Shown here piece after piece: positions 1 through 7,471 of a stretch of 64,000 nucleotides of DNA. Numbering within the stretch: position 1 is the stretch's first letter; each line of letters starts with the position of its first letter. The notes under the pieces were generated by a model. It was not told the DNA's origin, made no database searches, and saw only the letters and a program-made list of their open reading frames with translations. The stretch comes from Ralstonia sp. NFACC01 (GTDB taxonomy: Bacteria; Pseudomonadota; Gammaproteobacteria; Burkholderiales; Burkholderiaceae), in contig NZ_FOWV01000010.1 of assembly GCF_900115545.1 (NCBI RefSeq), forward strand, positions 95,838 to 159,837, in the 5' to 3' direction. A program made the translations under genes and the position numbers.

Positions 1-1
1 G

Positions 2-340
2 GGCGTGGCCTGGATGGGCTACGACAACCCGCGCAGCCTCGGCGATCGTGAAACCGGTGGTGGCTTGGCCCTGCCGATCTGGATCAACTACATGGGCTAC
101 GCGCTCAAGGGTGAGCCCCAGACCGAGCGTCAGCCGCCCGAAGGCGTCGTGCAGATGGCCGGCGACTGGGCCTACGAGGAATACGCCAACGGTCAGGGCG
201 TGGCTTCGGTGGGCCTGGGCGATGCTATGCCGGGAGCATCCGCACCGGCCGGCGACCAGTCGCAGCAGCCTGGCGTCAATCTGGCGCCAACGCAGGAACA
301 GGAGAAACAGAAGATTCTCGACATGTTCCGCGGCAACTGA
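2..340 (+). CDS. mrcA: Penicillin-binding protein 1A, C-terminal end (partial)
   Basis: This is the last ~112 codons of a class A penicillin-binding protein, the bifunctional periplasmic glycosyltransferase/transpeptidase that builds peptidoglycan. The frame is open to the left edge, so the gene starts outside the window. The visible part holds the end of the transpeptidase domain (AWMGYDNPRSLGDRETGG, then ALPIWINYM), followed by a low-complexity Ala/Gly/Gln/Pro tail typical of PBP1A C-termini. The catalytic SxxK, SxN and KTG motifs are upstream and cannot be checked. A terminator hairpin follows the stop at once. Assignment to the PBP1A family is confident; the symbol mrcA (also ponA) is by family resemblance. 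Confidence 0.88.
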   Translation, partial: GVAWMGYDNPRSLGDRETGGGLALPIWINYMGYALKGEPQTERQPPEGVVQMAGDWAYEEYANGQGVASVGLGDAMPGASAPAGDQSQQPGVNLAPTQEQEKQKILDMFRGN

Positions 341-354
341 ACGTCGCGCTCACG

Positions 355-386
355 AAAAAGCCGCCCTTCGGGGCGGCTTTTCTTTT
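355..386. terminator. Bidirectional rho-independent terminator between mrcA and cyaY
   Basis: A 7-bp GC stem (GCCGCCC/GGGCGGC) with a TTCG tetraloop is flanked by an A-run on the left and a T-run on the right. It can therefore stop transcripts from both convergent genes. It begins 14 nt after the mrcA stop and ends 23 nt before the cyaY stop. Confidence 0.9.
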
Positions 387-409
387 CGTCTCTGGCGACA
401 ACGCTGCGC

Positions 410-754
410 TCAGCCGGCCGCCAATGTCACGTCCACATCGCTTTGCTGGCTGGCATAGCGCGATAGCGCGACGTACAGCTCTTCCTTGCTGCGCGTGTCG
501 ACCCAGCGGCCGTCATCACCGCGGCGGAAGTGGAAACCGCCAGCACGCGCGGCCACCCACAGTTCCTGCATCGGCGCCTGGCTGTTGATGATGATCTTGG
601 AGCCATCGTCGAATTCAAGCGTGAGCACGTTACCGGTACGGTTGACCTCGATGTCGGCATCGGCCTCCTCGGCGGCCGTTTCGACAATGCTTTCGATGCG
701 GGTGAGTTCCGCCTCGGCCAGCGCCAGGAACTCCGATTCGCTCAGGGGGGGCAT
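410..754 (-). CDS. cyaY: Frataxin-like iron donor CyaY
   Basis: This 114-residue protein is the bacterial frataxin homologue, a cytoplasmic iron-binding regulator of Fe-S cluster assembly on IscS/IscU. The N-terminal helix is acidic (SESEFLALAEAELTRIE), as expected for the iron-binding ridge. The core strands carry the family residues in DADIEVNRTGNVLTLEF and the tryptophan-containing QELWVAARAGGFHF. The open frame runs further upstream, but the ATG at 754 is chosen because a GGAG Shine-Dalgarno sequence precedes it and the protein then has the normal CyaY length. It is divergent from the lipoprotein gene at 893, with a 138-nt shared upstream region. Confidence 0.93.
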   Translation of the reverse strand: MPPLSESEFLALAEAELTRIESIVETAAEEADADIEVNRTGNVLTLEFDDGSKIIINSQAPMQELWVAARAGGFHFRRGDDGRWVDTRSKEELYVALSRYASQQSDVDVTLAAG

Positions 755-892
755 GCTACACTCCAAAATCTTGCGCGGACGTTGCGTGGCGGCCCTTTCC
801 GGCCCGTCCTGACCAGCAGGCGCCTCGTCCCATATGACTCCGATCGCCGCAAGGGCCACACCCCTGGGGCATCCTTTCTGCACCATCATCCG

Positions 893-1126
893 ATGATACG
901 AACCGCCGCCATTGTAGCCACTGTCGGCCTGACCCTGACGGTCGCAGGCCTATCCGGCTGCGGGATTCGCGGGCCGCTGTACATGCCCAAGGTGCCGCCG
1001 GCGCCAACCGCGCCGCAAACCACCGACCCCGGCATCGCCGGCCCGAACGCCGTGCCGCAGCCGCCGGTGCCGGGCGCCAAGCCCGCCGCTGCCGATGCCG
1101 CCAGCGCGGTGCCCGCGAACCGCTGA
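893..1126 (+). CDS. lptM: LptM/YifL-type small lipoprotein
   Basis: This short lipoprotein of 77 residues has a hydrophobic signal peptide and a lipobox LSGC with the lipidated cysteine at residue 23. Directly after it comes the family signature CGIRGPLYMP. In enterobacteria this family (YifL, renamed LptM) is an outer-membrane lipoprotein that helps the LPS translocon LptDE mature. The rest is a Pro/Ala-rich tail. It sits just upstream of lysA on the same strand, the neighbourhood commonly found for this gene in proteobacteria (cyaY divergent, lysA downstream). Family assignment rests on the lipobox plus CGxxGPLY motif and on context. Confidence 0.85.
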   Translation: MIRTAAIVATVGLTLTVAGLSGCGIRGPLYMPKVPPAPTAPQTTDPGIAGPNAVPQPPVPGAKPAAADAASAVPANR

Positions 1127-1190
1127 TTCCGTCTTTTTTGCTCAACCGGCGCCGCCCTTAACCAGGGCTGCGCCCAGAATGTTCCCACTC

Positions 1191-2450
1191 ATGTCCGAGT
1201 CCCTGATCCGCCAGGAAGGCGCGCTGATGATCGAAGGCGTCGCGCTCGACGCGATTGCCGCGCAGTTCGGCACGCCCACCTACGTGTACTCGCGCGCCGC
1301 CCTCACGGCCAACTATCGCGCCTACGCCGCCGCGTGCGAGGGCCGCAACGCGCATGTGCAATACGCCGTGAAAGCCAACTCGAACCTCGCCGTGCTGCAG
1401 GTGTTCGCACAGCTGGGCGCAGGCTTTGACATCGTTTCCGCCGGCGAACTGAAGCGCGTGCTGGCCGCTGGCGCACAGGCCTCGAAGGTGGTGTTCTCGG
1501 GCGTGGGCAAGAGCGCGGACGAAATGCGGTTCGCGCTGGAAGTCGGCGTGGCGTGCTTCAACGTGGAGTCGATTCCCGAGCTGCACCGCCTGAACGACGT
1601 GGCCGCCTCGATGGGCAAGGTCGCGCCCGTGTCGCTGCGCATCAACCCGGACGTGGACGCCAAGACGCACCCGTACATCTCGACGGGCCTGAAGGGCAAC
1701 AAGTTCGGGGTGGCGTTTGACGAAGTGCTGCCGACGTACCGCGCGGCCGCTGCGATGCCGAACCTGCGCGTGGTCGGCATCGACTGCCATATCGGCTCGC
1801 AAATCACGGAGGTGTCACCGTATCTGGATGCACTGGACAAGGTGCTCGACGTGGTGACGCAACTGGATGCTGAGGGCATCCGCCTGTCGCACATCGATGT
1901 GGGCGGCGGTCTGGGCATTACCTATACGGACGAGACGCCGCCGGACATCACCGCCTTCGCGCGCACGCTGCTCGACCGCGTCGAGCAACGCGGCTTTGGC
2001 GATCGCACCGTGCTGTTCGAGCCGGGCCGCTCGCTGGTGGGCAACGCGGGCCTGTTGCTCACGCGCGTCGAATACCTCAAGCCTGGCGCGAGCAAAAACT
2101 TCTGCATCGTCGATGCGGCGATGAATGATCTCGCCCGCCCCGCGATGTACGAGGCGTATCACCACATCGTGCCGGTGCGCGAAGGCCAGAGCGCCCCGGT
2201 CGTCTACGACGTCGTGGGCCCGGTATGCGAATCCGGCGACTGGCTCGGCCGCGATCGTTCGCTGGCAGTGCAGCCGGGCGACGTGCTGGCGATCCTGTCG
2301 GCCGGCGCGTACGGTTTCACGATGAGTTCGAACTACAACACGCGCAATCGCGCGGCCGAGGTCATCGTCGATGGTAACAAGATGCACCTGGCACGCGAGC
2401 GCGAGTGCTTTGAAGACCTGATCCGCGGGGAGCATCTGTTCCCCGCGTAA
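1191..2450 (+). CDS. lysA: Diaminopimelate decarboxylase
   Basis: LysA is the PLP enzyme that decarboxylates meso-diaminopimelate to L-lysine, the last step of lysine synthesis. The 419-residue protein shows the PLP-lysine motif YAVKAN (Lys61), the phosphate/PLP site HIGSQI, the glycine-rich DVGGGLGI, the EPGRSLVG segment and the active-site Cys in GPVCESGDWL (Cys346). These are diagnostic for the fold III decarboxylase family. The start is uncertain. ATG at 1191 (MSESLIRQ) and ATG at 1179 (MFPLMSES) are both possible and neither has a strong ribosome site. It lies 64 nt after lptM and is probably co-transcribed with it. Confidence 0.95.
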   Translation: MSESLIRQEGALMIEGVALDAIAAQFGTPTYVYSRAALTANYRAYAAACEGRNAHVQYAVKANSNLAVLQVFAQLGAGFDIVSAGELKRVLAAGAQASKVVFSGVGKSADEMRFALEVGVACFNVESIPELHRLNDVAASMGKVAPVSLRINPDVDAKTHPYISTGLKGNKFGVAFDEVLPTYRAAAAMPNLRVVGIDCHIGSQITEVSPYLDALDKVLDVVTQLDAEGIRLSHIDVGGGLGITYTDETPPDITAFARTLLDRVEQRGFGDRTVLFEPGRSLVGNAGLLLTRVEYLKPGASKNFCIVDAAMNDLARPAMYEAYHHIVPVREGQSAPVVYDVVGPVCESGDWLGRDRSLAVQPGDVLAILSAGAYGFTMSSNYNTRNRAAEVIVDGNKMHLARERECFEDLIRGEHLFPA

Positions 2451-2472
2451 GTCCGCCTCCCCCCCCGCAAAG

Positions 2473-2503
2473 AAAAAGCCGACGCACAAACGTCGGCTTT
2501 TTT
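2473..2503. terminator. Bidirectional terminator between lysA and msrQ
   Basis: Stem AAGCCGAC/GTCGGCTT has an 8-nt loop, an A-run on one side and a T6 run on the other. It serves lysA on the plus strand and msrQ on the minus strand. Confidence 0.88.
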
Positions 2504-2519
2504 ATGGGCGCGATCAGCG

Positions 2520-3176
2520 TCAATCGCGCGCCGGCATCGCTGCACCGGCCATCGCACCGCGCTGCGAGCGCCACGCCCACCACACCCGCAATCCAAGCAG
2601 CACCGTCATCACTGCCGCGTAAATCGACACTTCCGCAAAGTCGTGCTTCCCGGCCTTGTGCCACCAGTAATGCAGGATGCCGAGCACGCCGGTCACGTAG
2701 ACAAGCCGGTGCAGCCACTGCCAGCGCTTGCCACCGAGCCTGCGCACCATCGCGTTGGTCGACGTGGCCGCCAGCGGAATCATCAGCACGAACGCCGCAA
2801 AACCAACAGTGATGAAAGGCCGCTTGACGATGTCCTTGAGCATCGACGCAGGGTCGAGTCCACGATCGACCAGCAGCCAGATCAGGAAGTGGATCGAGCC
2901 GTAGAAGAACGTGTACAGCCCAAGCATGCGGCGCAGCCGGACCAGCCAGTTCATACCCGTAATCCGGCGCAGCGGCGTGATGGCCAGCGTGCAGCACAGC
3001 AGCACCAGCGTCCACGTACCGGTCGAGCGGGTGACGAACTCCAGAGGATTCGGCCCGAACTGATCGGTCGCGCCCAGGAAGACGATGCGCAGGAACGGCA
3101 GGAGCGCAACGACCCACGCGGTCGCCTTCACCACACGCAACTGCTTGGGCGGCAACATCGGCGGCAGCAGTGTCAT
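2520..3176 (-). CDS. msrQ: MsrQ, heme-binding membrane subunit of the MsrPQ methionine sulfoxide reductase
   Basis: This 218-residue integral membrane protein of the YedZ/MsrQ family is a b-type cytochrome that passes electrons from the respiratory chain to periplasmic MsrP. About six hydrophobic segments are visible. The motifs YGSIHFLIW and WQWLHRLVYVTGVLGILHYWW carry the conserved heme-ligand histidines. The gene follows msrP by 7 nt on the same strand, the standard msrP-msrQ order, and ends at the lysA/msrQ terminator. Confidence 0.94.
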   Translation of the reverse strand: MTLLPPMLPPKQLRVVKATAWVVALLPFLRIVFLGATDQFGPNPLEFVTRSTGTWTLVLLCCTLAITPLRRITGMNWLVRLRRMLGLYTFFYGSIHFLIWLLVDRGLDPASMLKDIVKRPFITVGFAAFVLMIPLAATSTNAMVRRLGGKRWQWLHRLVYVTGVLGILHYWWHKAGKHDFAEVSIYAAVMTVLLGLRVWWAWRSQRGAMAGAAMPARD

Positions 3177-3183
3177 GTCAGCC

Positions 3184-4179
3184 TCAGAAGTTCTTGCGCA
3201 GGTCCATGCCCGCGTACAGCGGGGCGACCTGCTCGTAGCCGTTGAACATCAGCGTCTTGCGCTTGGGCGCGAACAGGCCGCCGAAGCCGCCTTTGTCCTC
3301 GCCGATGCGGCGTTCAGTGGCTTGGCTCCAGCGCGGGTGATCCACGGTCGGGTTCACGTTGGAATAGAAGCCATATTCGTTGGCCGCAGCAAGGTTCCAG
3401 CTCGTCGGCGGTTGCTTGTCGACAAAGCGGATCTTGACGATCGACTTCGCGCTCTTGAAGCCGTACTTCCACGGCACGATCACGCGCACGGGCGCACCGT
3501 TCTGGTTCGGCAGCACCTGGCCGTAAAGGCCAAAGGTGAGCAGCGCCAGCGGATGCATCGCCTCGTCCAGGCGCAAGCCTTCGCTGTACGGCCACTCGAG
3601 CACGGGGCTGCTGACGCCGGGCATCTGCCGTTTGTCGGCCAGCGAGATGAACTGGATGTACTTGGCGCTGCCCTGGGGCTCCACCCGCTTGATCAACTCG
3701 GCCAGCGGGAAGCCCACCCACGGAATCACCATCGACCAGCCCTCGACGCAACGCAGGCGGTAGACACGCTCTTCCATCGGCGCGAGCTTCATCAGGTCGT
3801 CCAGGTCGTAGGTTTTGGGGGTTTTCACCAAACCCTCCACGCTGACTTGCCACGGGTGCGGGCGCAGCGTACCGGCATAGCGCGCCGGGTCAGCCTTGTC
3901 GGTGCCGAACTCGTAGAAGTTGTTGTACGTGGTGACCTGGTCGTACGGGGTGGCTTTCTCCACGGTCGTGTACGCAGGATTCGGCTTGCCGGGCAACTTT
4001 GCCAGCGAAGGGTTGGCGGCAAAGGCCTCGCGCGACGCCCACGGCGCCAGCGTCGCGCCGGCCGCACCCATGGCGGCAGCGGCCAAGAAACGGCGGCGCT
4101 GCTCGAAGATGTGCTGCGGTGTGATCTCGCTGGCGGGGATGTCGTCGCCACGCAGCCAGCGGTCAGTCTTGATCAACAT
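3184..4179 (-). CDS. msrP: MsrP, periplasmic molybdoprotein methionine sulfoxide reductase
   Basis: MsrP (YedY) reduces methionine sulfoxide in oxidised periplasmic proteins, using a molybdopterin cofactor and electrons from MsrQ. The N-terminus has a twin-arginine signal ([17 protein letters not shown]) for folded export by Tat. The molybdenum-ligand cysteine is in the RCVEGWSMV motif, in a sulfite-oxidase-like domain. The start ATG at 4179 ([13 protein letters not shown]) is preceded by GAGGA and gives 331 residues, the normal size. It lies 93 nt downstream of the anti-sigma gene on the same strand, so it may belong to that stress-response operon. Confidence 0.95.
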   Translation of the reverse strand: MLIKTDRWLRGDDIPASEITPQHIFEQRRRFLAAAAMGAAGATLAPWASREAFAANPSLAKLPGKPNPAYTTVEKATPYDQVTTYNNFYEFGTDKADPARYAGTLRPHPWQVSVEGLVKTPKTYDLDDLMKLAPMEERVYRLRCVEGWSMVIPWVGFPLAELIKRVEPQGSAKYIQFISLADKRQMPGVSSPVLEWPYSEGLRLDEAMHPLALLTFGLYGQVLPNQNGAPVRVIVPWKYGFKSAKSIVKIRFVDKQPPTSWNLAAANEYGFYSNVNPTVDHPRWSQATERRIGEDKGGFGGLFAPKRKTLMFNGYEQVAPLYAGMDLRKNF

Positions 4180-4272
4180 GATTCGTGGTCCTCGTTGTGC
4201 GGGAACGCTGTCCCATGTGCGTTGGTCGTGCCCGCGCCGCCAACCTGACAAAGCGCGGAAAAAAATATGGCG

Positions 4273-5133
4273 CTATTCCTTGCGGGGCGCTGGTCCGGTG
4301 AATTCGCTGTACTGCCGATAGACCACCTGGGCCACTTCCAGCAACTGCGGCCGCGCCAGCGGGCCGGCGACCGCAAACCCCAGGCCGCGATCAGCCCAGT
4401 AGAACGCCATCGGTGGCGGGTGATCCACAGCAGGATGAATCGCCTGCAGCACGCGGTTGTCCGGGGCGAGCGTCTCCAGCCGGAAGCCCGTATCGCGGTT
4501 GTTCGGCATGCGCCGCAACTGCAACGAGATACGCGTGCCGCCGCGTCCCTCGTACATCAGCATGGCCGTAGGTGCATCCGCCACCACCGTCTGGCGCCCG
4601 CCGATGAGCCGGTAGCCGAGCGACGTCAGGTCGGGAACACGCAACTGCGCATCGAGCCGCCGCGACAACCATGTGACGAGATGCGCCTCTTCATCGGCCG
4701 GCACCTCCACCATATGTTTCGACTCGGGAGAAAAGACGACGTGCGATACGAGTGCATCGTTGGCGAAACGCTGCATGGGCATGGTGCGCTCGACGGCACC
4801 TCGGCCCAGCCAACCGGCACCCGAGCCAATGGCCAGGCACACGACGCCCAGCGCCACCGCGCTCCAGCTGCGCATTGCGCCAAAGCCGCTGGTCGTCGGG
4901 CGACGTGCCGCCGCCAAGATTGCCGCCGGAATGCGACGCTGCGACACCGGTTCGTTGAGCAGCGGATCGAGCGCGTAGTGCAATTGCGCGTCCGTCTTGC
5001 GCCAGCCCGCGACCTCGGCGGCTGCATGCGGGTGCGCAGCAAGATAGGCCTCCACGACAGCGCGGCGCGCCGCGGGCAAGCGGCCGTCGGCATAGGCGTG
5101 AAGTTCGTCGATATGAATGGAATTGGAGGGCAT
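4273..5133 (-). CDS. Membrane-anchored anti-sigma factor (RskA-like)
   Basis: This 286-residue protein has a short cytoplasmic N-terminal domain (about residues 1-80, starting SNSIHIDELHAYADGRLP), one membrane helix near residues 87-106 (SWSAVALGVVCLAIGSGAGW) and a periplasmic domain. The layout is that of anti-sigma factors that hold an ECF sigma factor at the inner membrane. The N-terminal domain lacks the HxxxCxxC of zinc-binding anti-sigma factors, so a thiol-based switch in that domain is unlikely. The gene follows its sigma factor directly. A GTG at 5145 would give a 4-nt overlap, but the ATG at 5133 is preferred because a GAGG site lies about 8 nt before it. The signal it senses is unknown. 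Confidence 0.85.
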   Translation of the reverse strand: MPSNSIHIDELHAYADGRLPAARRAVVEAYLAAHPHAAAEVAGWRKTDAQLHYALDPLLNEPVSQRRIPAAILAAARRPTTSGFGAMRSWSAVALGVVCLAIGSGAGWLGRGAVERTMPMQRFANDALVSHVVFSPESKHMVEVPADEEAHLVTWLSRRLDAQLRVPDLTSLGYRLIGGRQTVVADAPTAMLMYEGRGGTRISLQLRRMPNNRDTGFRLETLAPDNRVLQAIHPAVDHPPPMAFYWADRGLGFAVAGPLARPQLLEVAQVVYRQYSEFTGPAPRKE

Positions 5134-5141
5134 GGCGAGCC

Positions 5142-5714
5142 TCACTTCACGCGGTGCAGCGCTGCGCTGCTGCTGTCGCCAGATGCAGCCGATGCACGCG
5201 CCGCTTCGGGCGAACCGTCGAGCGCCACGCGCATCCGCTCACGCGCCCGCGACAGCCGCGACATCACCGTGCCCACCGGCACGCCTAGCACGTCGGCGGC
5301 TTCCTTGTAGGCAAACTGCTCCAAGCCCACCAGCAGCAGTACAGCACGTTGATCTTCGGGCAGCGTCGCCAGCGCACGCAGCAGATCACGGCGCAAGCCG
5401 GGATCGTCGTCGACGGGGATCTCGGGAGGTGAGTCGCTCAGCTCGATCCGATCGGGCCGGCGCACGGCGTTCAGGTGCAGCCGATGCATGATGGTGAGCA
5501 GCCACGCAAACAGCCCGTCGCCCTCGCCCTTCGCCCCAATCTGCCCGATCGAACCAAGCCGGGGCCGCAGTTGGAAGCGCCAGCGGTAACGCCAGGCGCG
5601 TTCCAGCGTGTCCTGGACAAGATCGTCAGCACGACTGGCGTCACGCATCAGGCCGCGCGCGTGTCGGCGCAGGCGTGGTGTGAGCGCAATCAGCCGGCTG
5701 GCCAGGTCGGACAT
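5142..5714 (-). CDS. ECF-family RNA polymerase sigma factor
   Basis: This 190-residue extracytoplasmic-function sigma factor has region 2 near residues 10-85 (ARGLMRDASRADDLVQDTLERAW, the -10-binding and core-binding part). Region 4 is near 110-165 (LATLPEDQRAVLLLVGLEQFAYKEAADVLGVPVGTVMSRLSRAR), with the helix-turn-helix that reads the -35 element. It lies 25 nt downstream of a lipoprotein gene and directly upstream of its anti-sigma gene. A GGAATAA promoter-like element upstream of the lipoprotein gene suggests autoregulation. Its regulon probably includes msrPQ next door, but this is inference from position. Confidence 0.9.
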   Translation of the reverse strand: MSDLASRLIALTPRLRRHARGLMRDASRADDLVQDTLERAWRYRWRFQLRPRLGSIGQIGAKGEGDGLFAWLLTIMHRLHLNAVRRPDRIELSDSPPEIPVDDDPGLRRDLLRALATLPEDQRAVLLLVGLEQFAYKEAADVLGVPVGTVMSRLSRARERMRVALDGSPEAARASAASGDSSSAALHRVK

Positions 5715-5739
5715 AGGGGCGCGAGCGAAGGCGTCGTAC

Positions 5740-6168
5740 TTACGGCTTGGCGACGTGCCAAACGTTCATGAAGCCGTCTCCGGTCTGGTCGCCCGGCATC
5801 TTGTCCTTGCTCCAGAGGTAGAGCGGCTTGCCGCGATAGGCCCACTGTTTCTTGCCGTCGTCTCGCGTGATGATGGTGTAGTCGCCGGACGGCTTGTCGG
5901 CGTCATTGGCTGCCAGCGGCGGCCAGTTCTCGGCGCACTTGCCGTTGCAGGCGCTCTTGCCAGCCATGGCGTCACGGTCGAACGTGTAAAGCGCCATGCC
6001 GTGCTCATCTGTGAGCGTGCCATTGGTCACCTTGACGGCCGACGGCGCGGACGACGCGCCCATGCCCATGCCGCTGCAGCCTGCCAAACCGAATGCGGCA
6101 AGCAGCGCGGCGCCGGCCAACGCGGCGCGCGGGTTGAACGACTTCAGGGAAGCTGCAGACTGGCTCAT
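5740..6168 (-). CDS. Secreted lipoprotein with Yx(F/W)xxD repeats (COG4315-like)
   Basis: This 142-residue protein has a lipoprotein signal peptide ending LAGC (Cys31). Two copies of a Y-x-(F/W)-x-x-D motif follow: YTFDRD and YLWSKD. Between them is a CNGKCAENWPP segment with two cysteines. These features mark the COG4315 family of small secreted proteins, whose biochemical role is not established. The mature part contains six methionines, two of them just after the lipobox (GMGMG). It is the first gene of the sigma/anti-sigma unit and so is probably its most highly expressed target. A role in oxidant scavenging or sensing is only a hypothesis. Confidence 0.8.
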   Translation of the reverse strand: MSQSAASLKSFNPRAALAGAALLAAFGLAGCSGMGMGASSAPSAVKVTNGTLTDEHGMALYTFDRDAMAGKSACNGKCAENWPPLAANDADKPSGDYTIITRDDGKKQWAYRGKPLYLWSKDKMPGDQTGDGFMNVWHVAKP

Positions 6169-6218
6169 CTTGTTCTCCTTGGATGGAGAGGCGCGCCGAT
6201 CGCGCCCTCACTGAGCAG

Positions 6219-6245
6219 TAAACACGCTAAGCGCGTCTTTATTCC
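6219..6245 (-). promoter_or_regulatory. Candidate ECF-type promoter with inverted repeat
   Basis: Reading the minus strand, GGAATAA (6245-6239) is followed after 13 nt by GTGTTTA (6225-6219). This resembles the GGAA-type -35 and GT-rich -10 elements of many ECF sigma factors. The spacer contains a near-perfect inverted repeat, ACGCGCT-T-AGCGTGT. It lies about 50 nt before the lipoprotein start and would drive the whole sigma/anti-sigma unit. No footprint or consensus was available to confirm it. Confidence 0.45.
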
Positions 6246-6276
6246 AGTCTGCCGAGAATTTTTTGTGACTTGCGGC

Positions 6277-7464
6277 TTACAGTTCGCCGTAGCTGTGCAG
6301 GCCCGAGAGGAACATGTTCACGCCCAGGAAGGCGAACGTCGTCACCAACAGGCCAATCAGCGCCCACCAGGCTGCCATGCGACCGCGCAGCCCCTTCATC
6401 AGGCGCATGTGCAGCCACGCGGCGTAGTTCAGCCAAACGATCAGCGCCCAGGTTTCCTTCGGGTCCCAGCTCCAGTAGCCGCCCCAGGCGTCAGCCGCCC
6501 ACAGCGCGCCGAGAATCGTGGCGATGGTGAAGAACGCAAAGCCCACGGTGATGGCCTTGTACATCACATCGTCCAGCACTTCGAGCGACGGCAGGCGATC
6601 GGCCAGCACGCCGCGCTCCTTCAGCAGATAAGCCGCACCGACCATGGCCGACAGCGCGAACGTGCCGTAACCGATGAAATTGGCCGGTACGTGGATCTTC
6701 ATCCACCAGCTCTGCAGTGCCGGCACCAGCGGCTGGATCTCCTGCGCGCTGCGCGACACCGTGTACCACAGCAGAAAACCCACCGCCGCCGACACCACCA
6801 GCATCACGAACGGCCCCAGCGCGCGCGTCTTGTAGCGCTGCTCGTAGTACAGATAGAAGAGCGAGGTGATCAGCGTAAAGAGGATGAACACCTCGTACAG
6901 ATTCGAGATGGGGATGTGGCCAATGTCTGCGCCCACGAGGTACGACTCGTACCACCGCACCAGCATGCCGGTCAGGCCGAGCACCACGGCTGCCCAGCAC
7001 AGCTTGCTGCCGATCGACCCACCCGCCTCCCAGCGCAGCAGAAAACCCGTCCAGAAAAACAGCGTGGACAGGAAGATCAGCGCGCTCATCCACAGGATGG
7101 CCGACTGACTGGCAAGGAAATACTTGAGAAAGAAGGCGTGCTCGGCCCGGGCGAGATCCGGGCCATTGGCGCCGGCGTATTGCGAGATACCGAACAGCGC
7201 CAACACGGCGATGCCAATCATCAGCACGCGCACCGGCTTCCACGTCCAGCCCAGCCATGCGAAGGCGGGCACGGCAGCGACGAGAATGCCGCGCTCGTAA
7301 CCATCCATGTAAGCGCCGTAGCGGGAGAAGGCGTAACCTGCGCCGGCCGCCAGCATTGCAGCAAACAGCCAGTCAAACCAGCCCAAGCGGCGGAAATACG
7401 AGGGACGCTGCAGCGCACCCAGATCAGCGCTCGCCATAGTCGTTTGGGGATTGCTCGCTTCCAT
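6277..7464 (-). CDS. ccsB: Cytochrome c biogenesis protein CcsA-type (ResC/CcsB), heme handling
   Basis: This 395-residue multi-spanning membrane protein is one half of the System II (Ccs) cytochrome c synthetase, which moves heme to the periplasm and attaches it to CXXCH motifs. The tryptophan-rich WWD domain WGGYWSWDPKETW and conserved histidines (KIHVPANFIGYG, WLHMR) are visible; these handle heme in the family. Start ATG at 7464 lies 7 nt after the resB stop, implying coupled translation. Naming varies (ccsA, ccsB or resC); the function is clear from the WWD motif and the adjacent resB gene. Confidence 0.93.
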   Translation of the reverse strand: MEASNPQTTMASADLGALQRPSYFRRLGWFDWLFAAMLAAGAGYAFSRYGAYMDGYERGILVAAVPAFAWLGWTWKPVRVLMIGIAVLALFGISQYAGANGPDLARAEHAFFLKYFLASQSAILWMSALIFLSTLFFWTGFLLRWEAGGSIGSKLCWAAVVLGLTGMLVRWYESYLVGADIGHIPISNLYEVFILFTLITSLFYLYYEQRYKTRALGPFVMLVVSAAVGFLLWYTVSRSAQEIQPLVPALQSWWMKIHVPANFIGYGTFALSAMVGAAYLLKERGVLADRLPSLEVLDDVMYKAITVGFAFFTIATILGALWAADAWGGYWSWDPKETWALIVWLNYAAWLHMRLMKGLRGRMAAWWALIGLLVTTFAFLGVNMFLSGLHSYGEL

Positions 7465-7471
7465 CACCGGC

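Noticed and set aside
4180..4290. Second GGAATA-type ECF promoter before msrP
   Set aside because: GGAATA occurs at the end of the anti-sigma gene, but no matching -10 element lies at the right distance, only a T-run.
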